Shown: positions 1-6,011 of the stretch, in pieces
Numbering within the stretch: the stretch's first letter is position 1
How the letters are laid out: each line of letters starts with the position of its first letter
From: an uncultured Clostridia bacterium
GTDB taxonomy: Bacteria; Bacillota; Clostridia; Oscillospirales; Ruminococcaceae
Assembly: GCA_947385505.1 (NCBI GenBank)
Contig: CANDLP010000153.1
Span: forward strand, 1-6,130
Length of the DNA stretch: 6,130 nt
Direction of reading: 5' to 3'
Notes under the pieces: generated by a model
Told to the model about the DNA's origin: nothing
Databases searched by the model: none
What the model saw: the letters and a program-made list of their open reading frames with translations, nothing else
Translations under genes and position numbers: made by a program

Positions 1-75
1 AATACGGGCTATACCGACATATAAGAACTTCTAAAGAGATAATCTAAATTCACCATAAATTTTAAAGCGAAAACA
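1..75. other. Intergenic sequence, no recognisable gene
   Basis: AT-rich stretch left of the hairpin. All plus-strand frames hit a stop within about 45 bases (for example TAA at 22-24), so the start of the window could at most be the last few codons of a rightward gene converging on the leftward operon. The minus strand has only a 15-codon frame with no good ribosome binding site. I see no promoter, tRNA or repeat here. Confidence 0.5.
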
Positions 76-122
76 GTATAATATCAAAACCACGCGTTTT
101 AAGCGTGGTTTTGATATTATAC
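76..122. terminator. 20-bp perfect hairpin, likely bidirectional terminator
   Basis: Positions 76-95 and 103-122 are exact reverse complements (20 of 20), separated by a 7-base loop (GTTTTAA). The stem has a GC core (CCACGC/GCGTGG) flanked by AAAA on one side and TTTT on the other, so a transcript of either strand gives a GC hairpin followed by U residues. It begins 4 bases after the stop codon of the leftward coiled-coil gene, where an operon terminator is expected. The outer half of the stem (GTATAATATC) is longer than an intrinsic terminator needs. The terminator role is inferred from position and sequence. Confidence 0.8.
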
Positions 123-126
123 ACTA

Positions 127-573
127 TTATTTTCTTTTAAGCGCAGTCTTCGCTTTCTTAACATCCGCTAAATCATTCACCAACAGCTCTTCCACCCTGG
201 AAAGCATAGAATCAACATAATCGTTTGTGGTCTTGCAAAGCTCCGTATATTTAGTCTGAGCGTTAGTGAGTATCTGTGTGGCTTTTTCATTCGCCTGTCT
301 GGTAATCTCCTGCTGAGAAACAAGGCGTTCCGCTCTTTCCTCAGCCTTGCGTATAATGCGTTCAGCTTCCTGCTTAGCGTCATTCAATATGGTTTTTCTA
401 TCGTTGACAAGATTTCTCGCCTGAGTAATCTCGCTGGGCATATTCATTCGGATATCGTCAATAAGATCTCGGAGCGCGCTTACGTCAACCATTCCTTTTT
501 TCTGTGAAAAAGGAACCTGCATAGATTTGTCCAGTATCTCGTCCATTGCTTCCAAAGCATCGTCAATATTCAT
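127..573 (-). CDS. Conserved coiled-coil protein linked to coaD
   Basis: A 148-residue soluble protein of unknown function. Residues 1-45 are acidic with short helices (MNIDDALEAMDEILDK, then DVSALRDLIDDIRMNMP). Residues about 49-140 form a long, highly charged, Ala/Glu/Lys/Arg-rich helix typical of a coiled coil, and the end is basic (KKAKTALKRK). There is no signal peptide or membrane segment. From memory, similar Clostridia proteins sit next to coaD and are often labelled 'ATPase' or V-type ATPase subunit H/F0 subunit b-like. That label probably reflects coiled-coil similarity only, since no nucleotide-binding motif is visible. DivIVA-like scaffolding is an alternative guess. The ATG at 573 has AAAGGAAG at 583-590, 36 bases after the coaD stop. 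It is the last gene of the leftward unit. Confidence 0.75.
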   Translation of the reverse strand: MNIDDALEAMDEILDKSMQVPFSQKKGMVDVSALRDLIDDIRMNMPSEITQARNLVNDRKTILNDAKQEAERIIRKAEERAERLVSQQEITRQANEKATQILTNAQTKYTELCKTTNDYVDSMLSRVEELLVNDLADVKKAKTALKRK

Positions 574-609
574 TTATTTTTACTTCCTTTCGTTTTTCTT
601 TTATATTGA

Positions 610-1107
610 TTATTCCCCTGTCTGTCTCAGCCGTTTTACGCCATTTTTTATGTCCGCTTCTATTTCGGAGGGGACATAAGAGCTTATGTCTCCGTCAAAC
701 ATAGCTATCTGCTTTACCATACTTGAGGATAAAAAGGTACCTACCGCGTCGGCGCAGAGGAAGATAGTTTCCGCATCATAGCAAAGGTCTTTATTGACCA
801 AAGCCATTTGAAACTCATACTCGAAATCGGACATAGCGCGGAGGCCTTTTACAATTACGTCCGCATTTCTCGCGTTAAAGTAGTCTATAAGAAGCCCGTC
901 ATAGCTGTCCACTTCTATATTGGAAATATTTCTGGTGACTCTTTTGATAAGATCAACCCTTTCATTCGGGGTAAAACATGAGGATTTAGTAGGATTTACC
1001 GAAACAAGCACTATAAGCTTATCGAAAAGGCGGGCAGCTCGTTTTATTATATCAAGATGCCCGCAGGTGACCGGGTCAAAGCTGCCGGGATAAATTGCTG
1101 TTCTCAT
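610..1107 (-). CDS. coaD: Phosphopantetheine adenylyltransferase (PPAT)
   Basis: Cytosolic enzyme of coenzyme A synthesis, converting 4'-phosphopantetheine and ATP to dephospho-CoA and pyrophosphate. At 165 residues it has the normal family length and is complete. Visible signatures are the nucleotidyltransferase loop YPGSFDPVTCGHLDII (residues 6-21) with the TxGH motif at 14-17, Lys41, KGLRAMSDFEYEFQMAL (87-103) and the C-terminal SSSMVKQIA (127-135). The TxGH middle residue is Cys rather than the usual Asn, and the first Arg of the usual RGLR motif is Lys87; both look like tolerated changes. The ATG at 1107 lies 20 bases after the rsmD stop. AAAGGA at 1121-1126 overlaps the end of rsmD and is 13 bases from the ATG, so translation is probably linked to rsmD. 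Confidence 0.97.
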   Translation of the reverse strand: MRTAIYPGSFDPVTCGHLDIIKRAARLFDKLIVLVSVNPTKSSCFTPNERVDLIKRVTRNISNIEVDSYDGLLIDYFNARNADVIVKGLRAMSDFEYEFQMALVNKDLCYDAETIFLCADAVGTFLSSSMVKQIAMFDGDISSYVPSEIEADIKNGVKRLRQTGE

Positions 1108-1120
1108 TGATTACGTCATG

Positions 1121-1126
1121 TCCTTT
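1121..1126 (-). promoter_or_regulatory. Ribosome binding site of coaD, abutting rsmD stop
   Basis: On the minus strand AAAGGA follows the rsmD TAA (1130-1128) after a single G, with 13 bases to the coaD ATG. Between them is a three-codon mini-frame, ATG ACG TAA, starting at 1119, probably too close to the SD to be used. Just upstream lies the CAGGAA repeat, which supplies six further AGGA cores. Confidence 0.65.
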
Positions 1127-1127
1127 C

Positions 1128-1724
1128 TTATTCCTGTTCCTGTTCCTGTTCCTGTTCCTGTTCCTGCTCCTCTGTCTCTTCCTCCTCCGCTTTCCTTCTG
1201 TAAGCGGTAAGAGTCGCCCTTCCATGTCTGTACACCTTACTGATCATGAATTCTCCGAATCTTTCGGGAAGTGCGGTTTCCCTTTCGTGCTCGCAAATAA
1301 TTATACCGTTCTCCGACATCTTTTCAACCAGCATTGGCATTGTCTTTTGTATAAGCTTATGATTATAAGGCGGATCCAATATCGCAATATCAAAGGTTTC
1401 CCTCGACGCCCTTAAAAATGCGTTATTTGGAGTATTGGATACCACCGCGTTTTCTTCAAGACGCGTATGCTTAAGATTATCCCGTATCACCTTCACCGAC
1501 TCCGCGGAATTGTCAACAAAATATACCTTTTTTGCCCCGCGGCTGAGAGCTTCTATTCCAAGCTGCCCCGATCCGGCGAACATATCCAGCACTACCGCGC
1601 CGTCAACCTCAAACTGCACTATACTGAATATTGCTTCTTTTACACCCTCAATAGTGGGACGTACATCCAAACCGGGCAATGTTTTAAGCCGCCTGCCCTT
1701 GGCGGATCCTGTAATAACTCTCAA
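1128..1724 (-). CDS. rsmD: 16S rRNA (guanine966-N2)-methyltransferase with Gln-Glu repeat tail
   Basis: SAM-dependent methyltransferase that makes m2G966 in 16S rRNA during 30S assembly. The 198 residues start MRVITGSAKGRRL, the typical RsmD opening. Motif I is LDMFAGSGQLGIEALSRGA (46-64), the acidic end of strand 2 is FVDNS (69-73), and the catalytic motif IV is DPPY (117-120). The catalytic domain ends near residue 178. It is followed by an acidic low-complexity tail, AEEEETEE and then six Gln-Glu dipeptides (187-198), which is not part of the usual family and is encoded by a hexanucleotide repeat. The start is TTG at 1724, chosen because it gives the family N-terminus, has AAGGA at 1736-1740, and no in-frame ATG lies upstream before the uvrC stop. 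It lies 57 bases after uvrC. Confidence 0.95.
   Translation of the reverse strand: MRVITGSAKGRRLKTLPGLDVRPTIEGVKEAIFSIVQFEVDGAVVLDMFAGSGQLGIEALSRGAKKVYFVDNSAESVKVIRDNLKHTRLEENAVVSNTPNNAFLRASRETFDIAILDPPYNHKLIQKTMPMLVEKMSENGIIICEHERETALPERFGEFMISKVYRHGRATLTAYRRKAEEEETEEQEQEQEQEQEQE
1131..1166. repeat. Perfect hexanucleotide tandem repeat, six copies
   Basis: TTCCTG on the plus strand (CAGGAA on the coding strand) is repeated six times without error, encoding (Gln-Glu)6 at the extreme C-terminus of RsmD. The rsmD stop codon follows directly. On the rsmD strand the sequence from about 1191 to 1121 is almost pure purine. The unit is six bases, so copy-number changes would keep the reading frame. 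Confidence 0.97.
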
Positions 1725-1781
1725 TTTATGACCATTCCTTTCCTCTTGAGAAAGTGTTTGAGCCTTCTCCTTATGTGTATG

Positions 1782-3605
1782 TCAAAAAGTTTCCTGTATA
1801 AACAAATACAGCTCCTGTGCAACCTCTTTGCTTATTTTCGCGGTTTGTGCCAGCTGCTCCGCTGTAGCTTCCTTCATCGCCTTTTTGGTTTTATATTCTT
1901 TGAGCAGTGTCATGGCTTTTGCCTCGCCGATACCGCGAACACGGGTAAGCTCCAATTCATACTGTTTCTTTTGATGCTGTTTTCTCTGGAAATTTATGGA
2001 GAATCGGTGCACCTCGTCCTGTATTCTGGTAATTAAACCGAATACGTTTTTATTGCCGTTTACCTGTATTTCCCCGCCCTCCTTGGCGATGGCGCGGGTA
2101 CGGTGCTTTTCGTCCTTTACAAGTCCGAAAAGATTTATATTCACGTTCATTTTGTCCAGCACTTCTTTTACCGCCGCCACATGTCCCTTTCCTCCGTCAA
2201 GAAGAATAAGATCCGGAAGAGGCGAAAAGCTTTCGTCGCCTTCAAGATAGCGGCGTATCCTTCGCTCTATAACTTCCTGCATACAAGCGTAGTCGTCTAT
2301 GCCCTGAACATATTTTATATTGAATTTTTTATAGCTCTGCTTAAACGGCCTGCCGTTCTTGAAAACCACCATGCCCGCTACTCTTGTTTCTTCTCCCATA
2401 TTGGAAATATCATAGCTTTCTATTATTTCGGGCGTCTTGGAAAGTCCCAAAATACTTTTAAGATCTTCCAGCGCGGCGATCTCCTTAGCCGTTCTTCCCA
2501 CCCTGAGGGACAAATACTCCGCCGCGTTGCTTCTGGCAAGGGTTACCTGTGTAAGGCCTTCGCCCCTCTTGGGAACAACCAAAGTGACCTTGTGCTTAAA
2601 TTTATCGCTGAAATAGCTTTCCAGAAGGTCTTTGTCCTCTATTTCCGCGTCAAGATACACTTCCTTCGGCATTTCAGCCTTGTCGGAATAGTATTCCACA
2701 AGAAATTCCCCGCGGGTGCGGCCGCTGTCCTCTTCTTCGCCGATAAAGAAATTTTCCTTATCGATAAGTCTTCCTCCGCGGTATTTTACCACCGCCACGC
2801 TGCATTTATCCATATTTGCCGCCGCCGCAACAACGTCGTAATCAGTGGTCTTAGATGAATAAATGTGCTGGGAAAGCTCCGCCTTCCGTATGGCGGCTAT
2901 ACAGTCCCTTATCTTGGCCGCTTTTTCAAATTCAAGCTTTTCGGAGCACTCCTCCATCTCTTCCGTAAGCCGTTCTATGCTCTGCTTGCTTCCGTTCTTT
3001 ATATAGCTTATGGCTTGCTTAACGCATTTTTTATAATCCTTAGAATTTATTTTTCCCTTGCATATGCCCATACAGCGTCCTATATGAAAATTAAGGCAGG
3101 GTCTTTCCTTTCCGAAATCTGCGGGAAATTTTCTGGAGCAGGTAGGGAGCATAAACAGCCTGTTTGCCTCCTCAACTGCCATCTTTACAGTATAACCGCT
3201 GGTATAAGGGCCAATATATTCCGCCTCTTTATCGTTTTTTTGCAGCTCATAGGTTATCTTGGGATAATCTCCTCCGGTTACTTTAATGTAATTGTACCCC
3301 TTGTCGTCCTTCAACAGTATATTGTATTTGGGGCTGTAAAGCTTTATAAGGCTTGCCTCCAAAACCAGCGCGTCCAATTCCGTGGGAGTGACAATAAAAT
3401 CAAAGTCGTTTATATTCTGTACTAAACGATATGTCTTGGCGTTATGGTTTTCAATCGCATGAAAATAACTTGTAACGCGGTTTTTCAGTGCTTTGGCTTT
3501 TCCGATATATATAATTTTTCCTCCGCTGTCCTTCATCTGATAAACGCCGGGCGTTAAAGGAAGCTTATTGGCTTTTTCGCGGAGGTAAGGAAGTCGTTCA
3601 TTCAT
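1782..3605 (-). CDS. uvrC: UvrABC excinuclease subunit C
   Basis: Dual-incision nuclease of nucleotide excision repair, recruited by UvrB to damaged DNA. All domains are present in 607 residues, a normal length. The N-terminal GIY-YIG nuclease has GVY (20-22), YIGKAKALKNR (33-43) and Glu83. Four cysteines at 156, 170, 178 and 182 match the Fe-S ligand spacing known in UvrC. A UVR (UvrB-binding) helix pair spans about 207-241. The RNase H-like nuclease has ESYDISN (Asp399), LLDGGKGH (Asp470) and DEVHRFSI (His533). Tandem helix-hairpin-helix motifs lie at about 551-605 (VRGIGEAKA). The ATG at 3605 is preceded by AAAGGGGAAAG (3617-3627), a slightly distant SD. Its own promoter lies at 3641-3669. 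It is the first gene of the uvrC-rsmD-coaD-coiled-coil unit. Confidence 0.98.
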   Translation of the reverse strand: MNERLPYLREKANKLPLTPGVYQMKDSGGKIIYIGKAKALKNRVTSYFHAIENHNAKTYRLVQNINDFDFIVTPTELDALVLEASLIKLYSPKYNILLKDDKGYNYIKVTGGDYPKITYELQKNDKEAEYIGPYTSGYTVKMAVEEANRLFMLPTCSRKFPADFGKERPCLNFHIGRCMGICKGKINSKDYKKCVKQAISYIKNGSKQSIERLTEEMEECSEKLEFEKAAKIRDCIAAIRKAELSQHIYSSKTTDYDVVAAAANMDKCSVAVVKYRGGRLIDKENFFIGEEEDSGRTRGEFLVEYYSDKAEMPKEVYLDAEIEDKDLLESYFSDKFKHKVTLVVPKRGEGLTQVTLARSNAAEYLSLRVGRTAKEIAALEDLKSILGLSKTPEIIESYDISNMGEETRVAGMVVFKNGRPFKQSYKKFNIKYVQGIDDYACMQEVIERRIRRYLEGDESFSPLPDLILLDGGKGHVAAVKEVLDKMNVNINLFGLVKDEKHRTRAIAKEGGEIQVNGNKNVFGLITRIQDEVHRFSINFQRKQHQKKQYELELTRVRGIGEAKAMTLLKEYKTKKAMKEATAEQLAQTAKISKEVAQELYLFIQETF

Positions 3606-3640
3606 AACAAATTCAGCTTTCCCCTTTCATATCTTAAATT

Positions 3641-3669
3641 ATTATACCACAGTAATCGAAAAAAAGCAA
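3641..3669 (-). promoter_or_regulatory. Probable sigma-A promoter for uvrC operon
   Basis: On the minus strand, TTGCTT (3669-3664) is followed by a 17-base spacer and TATAAT (3646-3641). The TG one base before the TATAAT makes an extended -10 (TGGTATAAT). Transcription would start near 3634, about 30 bases before the uvrC ATG. The -35 match is partial (TTG conserved), but the extended -10 is ideal. It separates uvrC from the PLP enzyme gene, although read-through from that gene is also likely because no terminator is seen at 3606-3690. Confidence 0.7.
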
Positions 3670-3690
3670 CCGCAGACAGATAGATTATTT

Positions 3691-4980
3691 TCAGCCTTTA
3701 ACGACCCTTATGCCTTCGACTCCGTACCTGTACAATGCTCCCAAGCTATCCTCGTCTATAACCTCTCCCGCCATAACAACGGGTACGCAGGGCGGACAGG
3801 GTGTATTGATATCGGCGCAGACTCTTCCCAAGGCTTTTTTTAAGGGCACAGTTTCAGCGGGTGAAAATATTGCCTCTCCCGGTTCAATTACGGCTTCGGG
3901 ACGTATTACAGATATAGAGTCGGAAAGAAAAGGCTGTAATAGCTTTATCCCCTCTGCCGCTTCAATAACCTTCCGAAAATCTTCAATCGGCTGATCGGCA
4001 GAAAAAAGCAGAACAGTGTATCTGTCATCGGAAAATTCGCTTTCCACGCCCCTTTTCCGCAGCTCTGCTGCAAGTCCCGCGCCTGAATAGCCGTAAGGCG
4101 GGGCGTCGAACGTTATACGCATAAGATCGCTTTCCTTAAGGGTATAGCCCAGCTGTGCCAGCTTTAATTTCAGGTTCTTTATTTCCGCAAAAACCTTTTC
4201 CGCCTTTTTCTTTTCCTCTTGGATAAAACGATTGCAAAGATCGAGACTGTCCAATATGAGATATGAAGGACTTGAGCTTCCGAAAAGCGACATAGCCGAC
4301 TTAGCTTCTTTGGCGAAAAATCCGGGGGCGGTTTTGCTGATATGGAGATAAGCCCCACCCGTAAGACAGGGAAGAGTTTTGTGAGCGCTATCGGCGGTCA
4401 TATCCGCTCCCAGAGAAATAGGGTGCCTGTCCGTAAACACAAGATACGCTCCGTGAGCGTTATCTGTCAGCAGCGGTATGTTTTTTTCACGGCATACCCG
4501 TGCTATGCCCTCTATATCGCTTTCTCCCCCGTAATAATCTATACTTTGCACAAATACGCAAAGCGTATCAGAGGTTATTTTTTCTTTTACGGCTTCGGGA
4601 GCAATTTTACAGGAAAGGTACTCCTCTGGATAGATCCAGTCCGGCGCAAGACCCAGAAGCGCACAGGCTGAAAGCAAGCTTTTATGACAGTATCTTGAAG
4701 CCACAACGTGTTTTTTGCCGGGTCTGTAAGCCTTGGCAAGCGTTAGCATCGTTTGTACCGAAAGAGTGCTTCCGCCGCAGGAAAACAAAGTTTTACCCGC
4801 ACTGAAAAGTCTTGCGGCATTGTCTTCGCTTTCCCTTATTATTCCCGAACTTTCAAAAAGGCTGTCCGCGCCTTCTATCTCGGTTATGTCAAAAGGATTG
4901 GACTTTCCTCCGGGCATATGGCAGCGGACGGGATTTTTTTCGGCGTAGTAGTTTAAAAAATCGTGTATCGGAGTATTCAT
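3691..4980 (-). CDS. Orn/Lys/Arg decarboxylase-family PLP enzyme, substrate unknown
   Basis: Fold-type I PLP enzyme of the short Orn/Lys/Arg decarboxylase group (Firmicute SpeA/YaaO-like), 429 residues, somewhat shorter than the roughly 470-490 I expect. Signatures in order: CHMPGGKSNPFDITEIEGAD (20-39), cofactor-phosphate region FSCGGSTLSVQTML (66-79), the RYCHKS segment (96-101), DNAHGA (173-178) with the PLP-pyridine Asp173, and ADSAHKTLPCLTGGA (196-210) with Schiff-base Lys201. The small C-terminal domain ends with PCPPCVPVVMAGEVI (394-408). Several motifs deviate from the usual HMPGHK and PPGxP..PGE, so the substrate is uncertain. Likely chemistry is amino-acid decarboxylation to a polyamine. 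The ATG at 4980 is forced by an in-frame TAA at 4989-4987; the nearest SD, AAAGGA at 5003-4998, is 17 bases away, suggesting weak initiation. Confidence 0.85.
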   Translation of the reverse strand: MNTPIHDFLNYYAEKNPVRCHMPGGKSNPFDITEIEGADSLFESSGIIRESEDNAARLFSAGKTLFSCGGSTLSVQTMLTLAKAYRPGKKHVVASRYCHKSLLSACALLGLAPDWIYPEEYLSCKIAPEAVKEKITSDTLCVFVQSIDYYGGESDIEGIARVCREKNIPLLTDNAHGAYLVFTDRHPISLGADMTADSAHKTLPCLTGGAYLHISKTAPGFFAKEAKSAMSLFGSSSPSYLILDSLDLCNRFIQEEKKKAEKVFAEIKNLKLKLAQLGYTLKESDLMRITFDAPPYGYSGAGLAAELRKRGVESEFSDDRYTVLLFSADQPIEDFRKVIEAAEGIKLLQPFLSDSISVIRPEAVIEPGEAIFSPAETVPLKKALGRVCADINTPCPPCVPVVMAGEVIDEDSLGALYRYGVEGIRVVKG

Positions 4981-5010
4981 ATGATTTTAACTTTATTTCC
5001 TTTCAGAATA

Positions 5011-5039
5011 TTGACTAAATTTTCCTTAAGTGGTATAAT
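5011..5039 (+). promoter_or_regulatory. Strong sigma-A promoter for CofE-like gene
   Basis: TTGACT (5011-5016), a 17-base spacer and TATAAT (5034-5039), with TG one base upstream of the -10 (TGGTATAAT). It is the best promoter in the window. Transcription should start near 5046. It lies in the 4981-5056 spacer shared with the divergent PLP enzyme gene, whose SD (5003-4998) is adjacent, so transcription in the two directions could interfere. Confidence 0.85.
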
Positions 5040-5070
5040 AATAGGGTTAACAGAATATGAATATGTTTTT

Positions 5071-5076
5071 AAGGAG
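5071..5076 (+). promoter_or_regulatory. Ribosome binding site setting start at 5090
   Basis: AAGGAG, 13 bases before the ATG at 5090. The earlier in-frame ATG codons at 5057 and 5063 have no SD and lie about 11-17 bases from the predicted transcription start, so this site argues for starting at 5090. A third in-frame ATG at 5096 is 19 bases away and less likely. Confidence 0.65.
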
Positions 5077-5089
5077 AAGCCGAAAAGCA

Positions 5090-5878
5090 ATGGAAATGCC
5101 TTTTAAGCCCAATGAGGGCAAAAATCTCACCATCGAAACCGATTGGGGCGCTTACGCCCGTTTCCCTATCAAAACCCATGTGGTTATGAAGGAAGACGTA
5201 ATGAACGATCTTCTTGATCAATATGTTATGAAATATCTGGAAGAAGGGGATATGATTTTTATTTCCGAAAAGATAGTTGCCATAACACAGGGACGCGCGC
5301 TTAAGGTGAGTGATATAAAAATAAGCCGTCTTGCAAAATTTCTTGTTAAATTCGTATACAAATCCGACGCGGGAATAGGAATAGGCGCTCCCTCCACAAT
5401 GGAGCTTTGCCTGAGAGAATGCGGAAGGATAAAGGTTCTTTTCGCGGCGGTAATTGCGGGAATTTGTAAATTGTTCGGCAAGCGCGGAGTATTTTACAAT
5501 ATTTTGGGTATGAAGGCGAGAGCCATTGACGGTCCCAGCGAGTTCAATGTTCCTCCTTATAACGAATACGCGAAAATGGCTCCCGAAAATCCCGACGGAG
5601 CGGCGGCGGATATGAAGGCTCACGCCAATGCCGAAGTGGTGATAGTGGACGCAAATGACTTGGGCTGTAATGTTCTCGGAAAAAGCAGCAAGGATATTCC
5701 GGACAAGTTCTGTGAACAGCTTTATCGGGACAATCCCCACGATCAGGGATTTTGTCAGACTCCGCTTGCCATTGTCAGAAAGGCAGAAAGGCTGGTGGGA
5801 AAGGATAAAGATCTGGCGGAGCTGGAAAAGCTTCGGTTTGATAAAGAGAGGGAATGCGGCGAACAGGCTGCCGAATAA
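5090..5878 (+). CDS. CofE-like protein (F420-0:L-glutamate ligase domain)
   Basis: 262 residues from the ATG at 5090; starting at 5057 would add 11 residues (MNMFLRRSRKA). The protein resembles the coenzyme F420-0:L-glutamate ligase (CofE) domain family. True CofE adds glutamates to F420-0 using GTP. Visible conserved stretches (numbered from 5090) are MIFISEKIVAITQGRA (55-70), GIGIGAPSTMELCLRECG (95-112), IDGPSEFNVPPYNEYA (147-162), VIVDANDLGCNVLG (184-197) and DNPHDQGFCQTPLAIVRK (214-231). I recall close relatives across Clostridia that do not make F420, so the real substrate is unknown. A hydrophobic stretch, VLFAAVIAGICKLF (116-129), looks like a buried helix or strand rather than a clear membrane anchor. 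It is monocistronic, with its own promoter and terminator, divergent from the PLP enzyme gene. Confidence 0.85.
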   Translation: MEMPFKPNEGKNLTIETDWGAYARFPIKTHVVMKEDVMNDLLDQYVMKYLEEGDMIFISEKIVAITQGRALKVSDIKISRLAKFLVKFVYKSDAGIGIGAPSTMELCLRECGRIKVLFAAVIAGICKLFGKRGVFYNILGMKARAIDGPSEFNVPPYNEYAKMAPENPDGAAADMKAHANAEVVIVDANDLGCNVLGKSSKDIPDKFCEQLYRDNPHDQGFCQTPLAIVRKAERLVGKDKDLAELEKLRFDKERECGEQAAE

Positions 5879-5911
5879 CTCATTTTAATATAATAAAAAT
5901 ATATTTTCATC

Positions 5912-5937
5912 AGGGGCTGTAAAAAAGCCCCTTTTTT
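5912..5937 (+). terminator. Intrinsic terminator of CofE-like gene
   Basis: AGGGGCT (5912-5918) pairs with AGCCCCT (5926-5932) around a 7-base loop (GTAAAAA), followed by a run of T from 5932 to 5937 and further T-rich sequence. It starts 34 bases after the stop codon at 5876-5878. This is a textbook rho-independent terminator for rightward transcription. Confidence 0.95.
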
Positions 5938-5944
5938 ATTTATT

Positions 5945-5971
5945 AGATGTTAACGCCTGAAGCGGCGGCTT
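5945..5971 (+). repeat. Imperfect direct repeat, copy 1
   Basis: A 27-base unit that recurs 67 bases downstream (6012-6038) with 23 of 27 identical positions. All four differences are transitions (A/G or T/C). The shared core is GAAGCGGCGGCTT. The copy forms the left part of the long hairpin at 5949-6009. Confidence 0.85.
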
Positions 5972-6009
5972 TTCGCAAGGAGGCGAAGTTCGCCGCCCAA
6001 AGCGTTGAC
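5949..6009 (+). repeat. Long interrupted stem-loop
   Basis: Three nested stems: 5949-5956 with 6002-6009 (8 pairs, one G-U), 5962-5967 with 5991-5996 (GCGGCG/CGCCGC, 6 pairs) and 5972-5976 with 5983-5987 (TTCGC/GCGAA). The first two are separated by a symmetric internal loop, CTGAA opposite CCAAA. No gene is recognised, and the structure lies just past the terminator. It could be an RNA structure or a mobile palindromic repeat unit. Confidence 0.7.
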
Positions 6010-6011
6010 AA

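Noticed and set aside
492..515. 9-bp inverted repeat (TTCCTTTTT / AAAAAGGAA) inside the coiled-coil gene, similar to the palindrome at 6097-6123
   Set aside because: It lies within conserved coding sequence (VPFSQKKG), is low-complexity AT/purine sequence and probably arises from codon choice; no site for termination is needed there.
610..1107. CoaD substitutions Cys15 in TxGH and Lys87 in place of the usual Arg as signs of altered function
   Set aside because: Both are at tolerant or conservative positions and every other motif is intact, so normal PPAT activity is expected.
1095..1415. Plus-strand frame encoding a Phe-Leu-rich hydrophobic peptide opposite rsmD
   Set aside because: It is the antisense shadow of the CAGGAA repeat and rsmD; no ribosome binding site, and the hydrophobicity is only the complement of Gln-Glu codons.
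2103..2858. Long plus-strand open frame (251 codons) opposite uvrC
   Set aside because: uvrC is intact with all catalytic residues on the other strand; the antisense frame has no recognisable domain or start signals.
5005..5033. Possible leftward promoter for the PLP enzyme gene (TATTCT with CCACTT 17 bases upstream)
   Set aside because: The -35 does not resemble the consensus and the -10 match is mediocre in AT-rich DNA; too weak to list as a feature.
5069..5740. Minus-strand open frame of 223 codons opposite the CofE-like gene
   Set aside because: The plus-strand gene has clear family motifs, promoter, SD and terminator; the antisense frame shows none of these.
5896..5907. AAAATATATTTT palindrome between the CofE-like stop codon and terminator
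   Set aside because: Simple AT-rich sequence, common by chance in such spacers; no protein-site pattern recognised.
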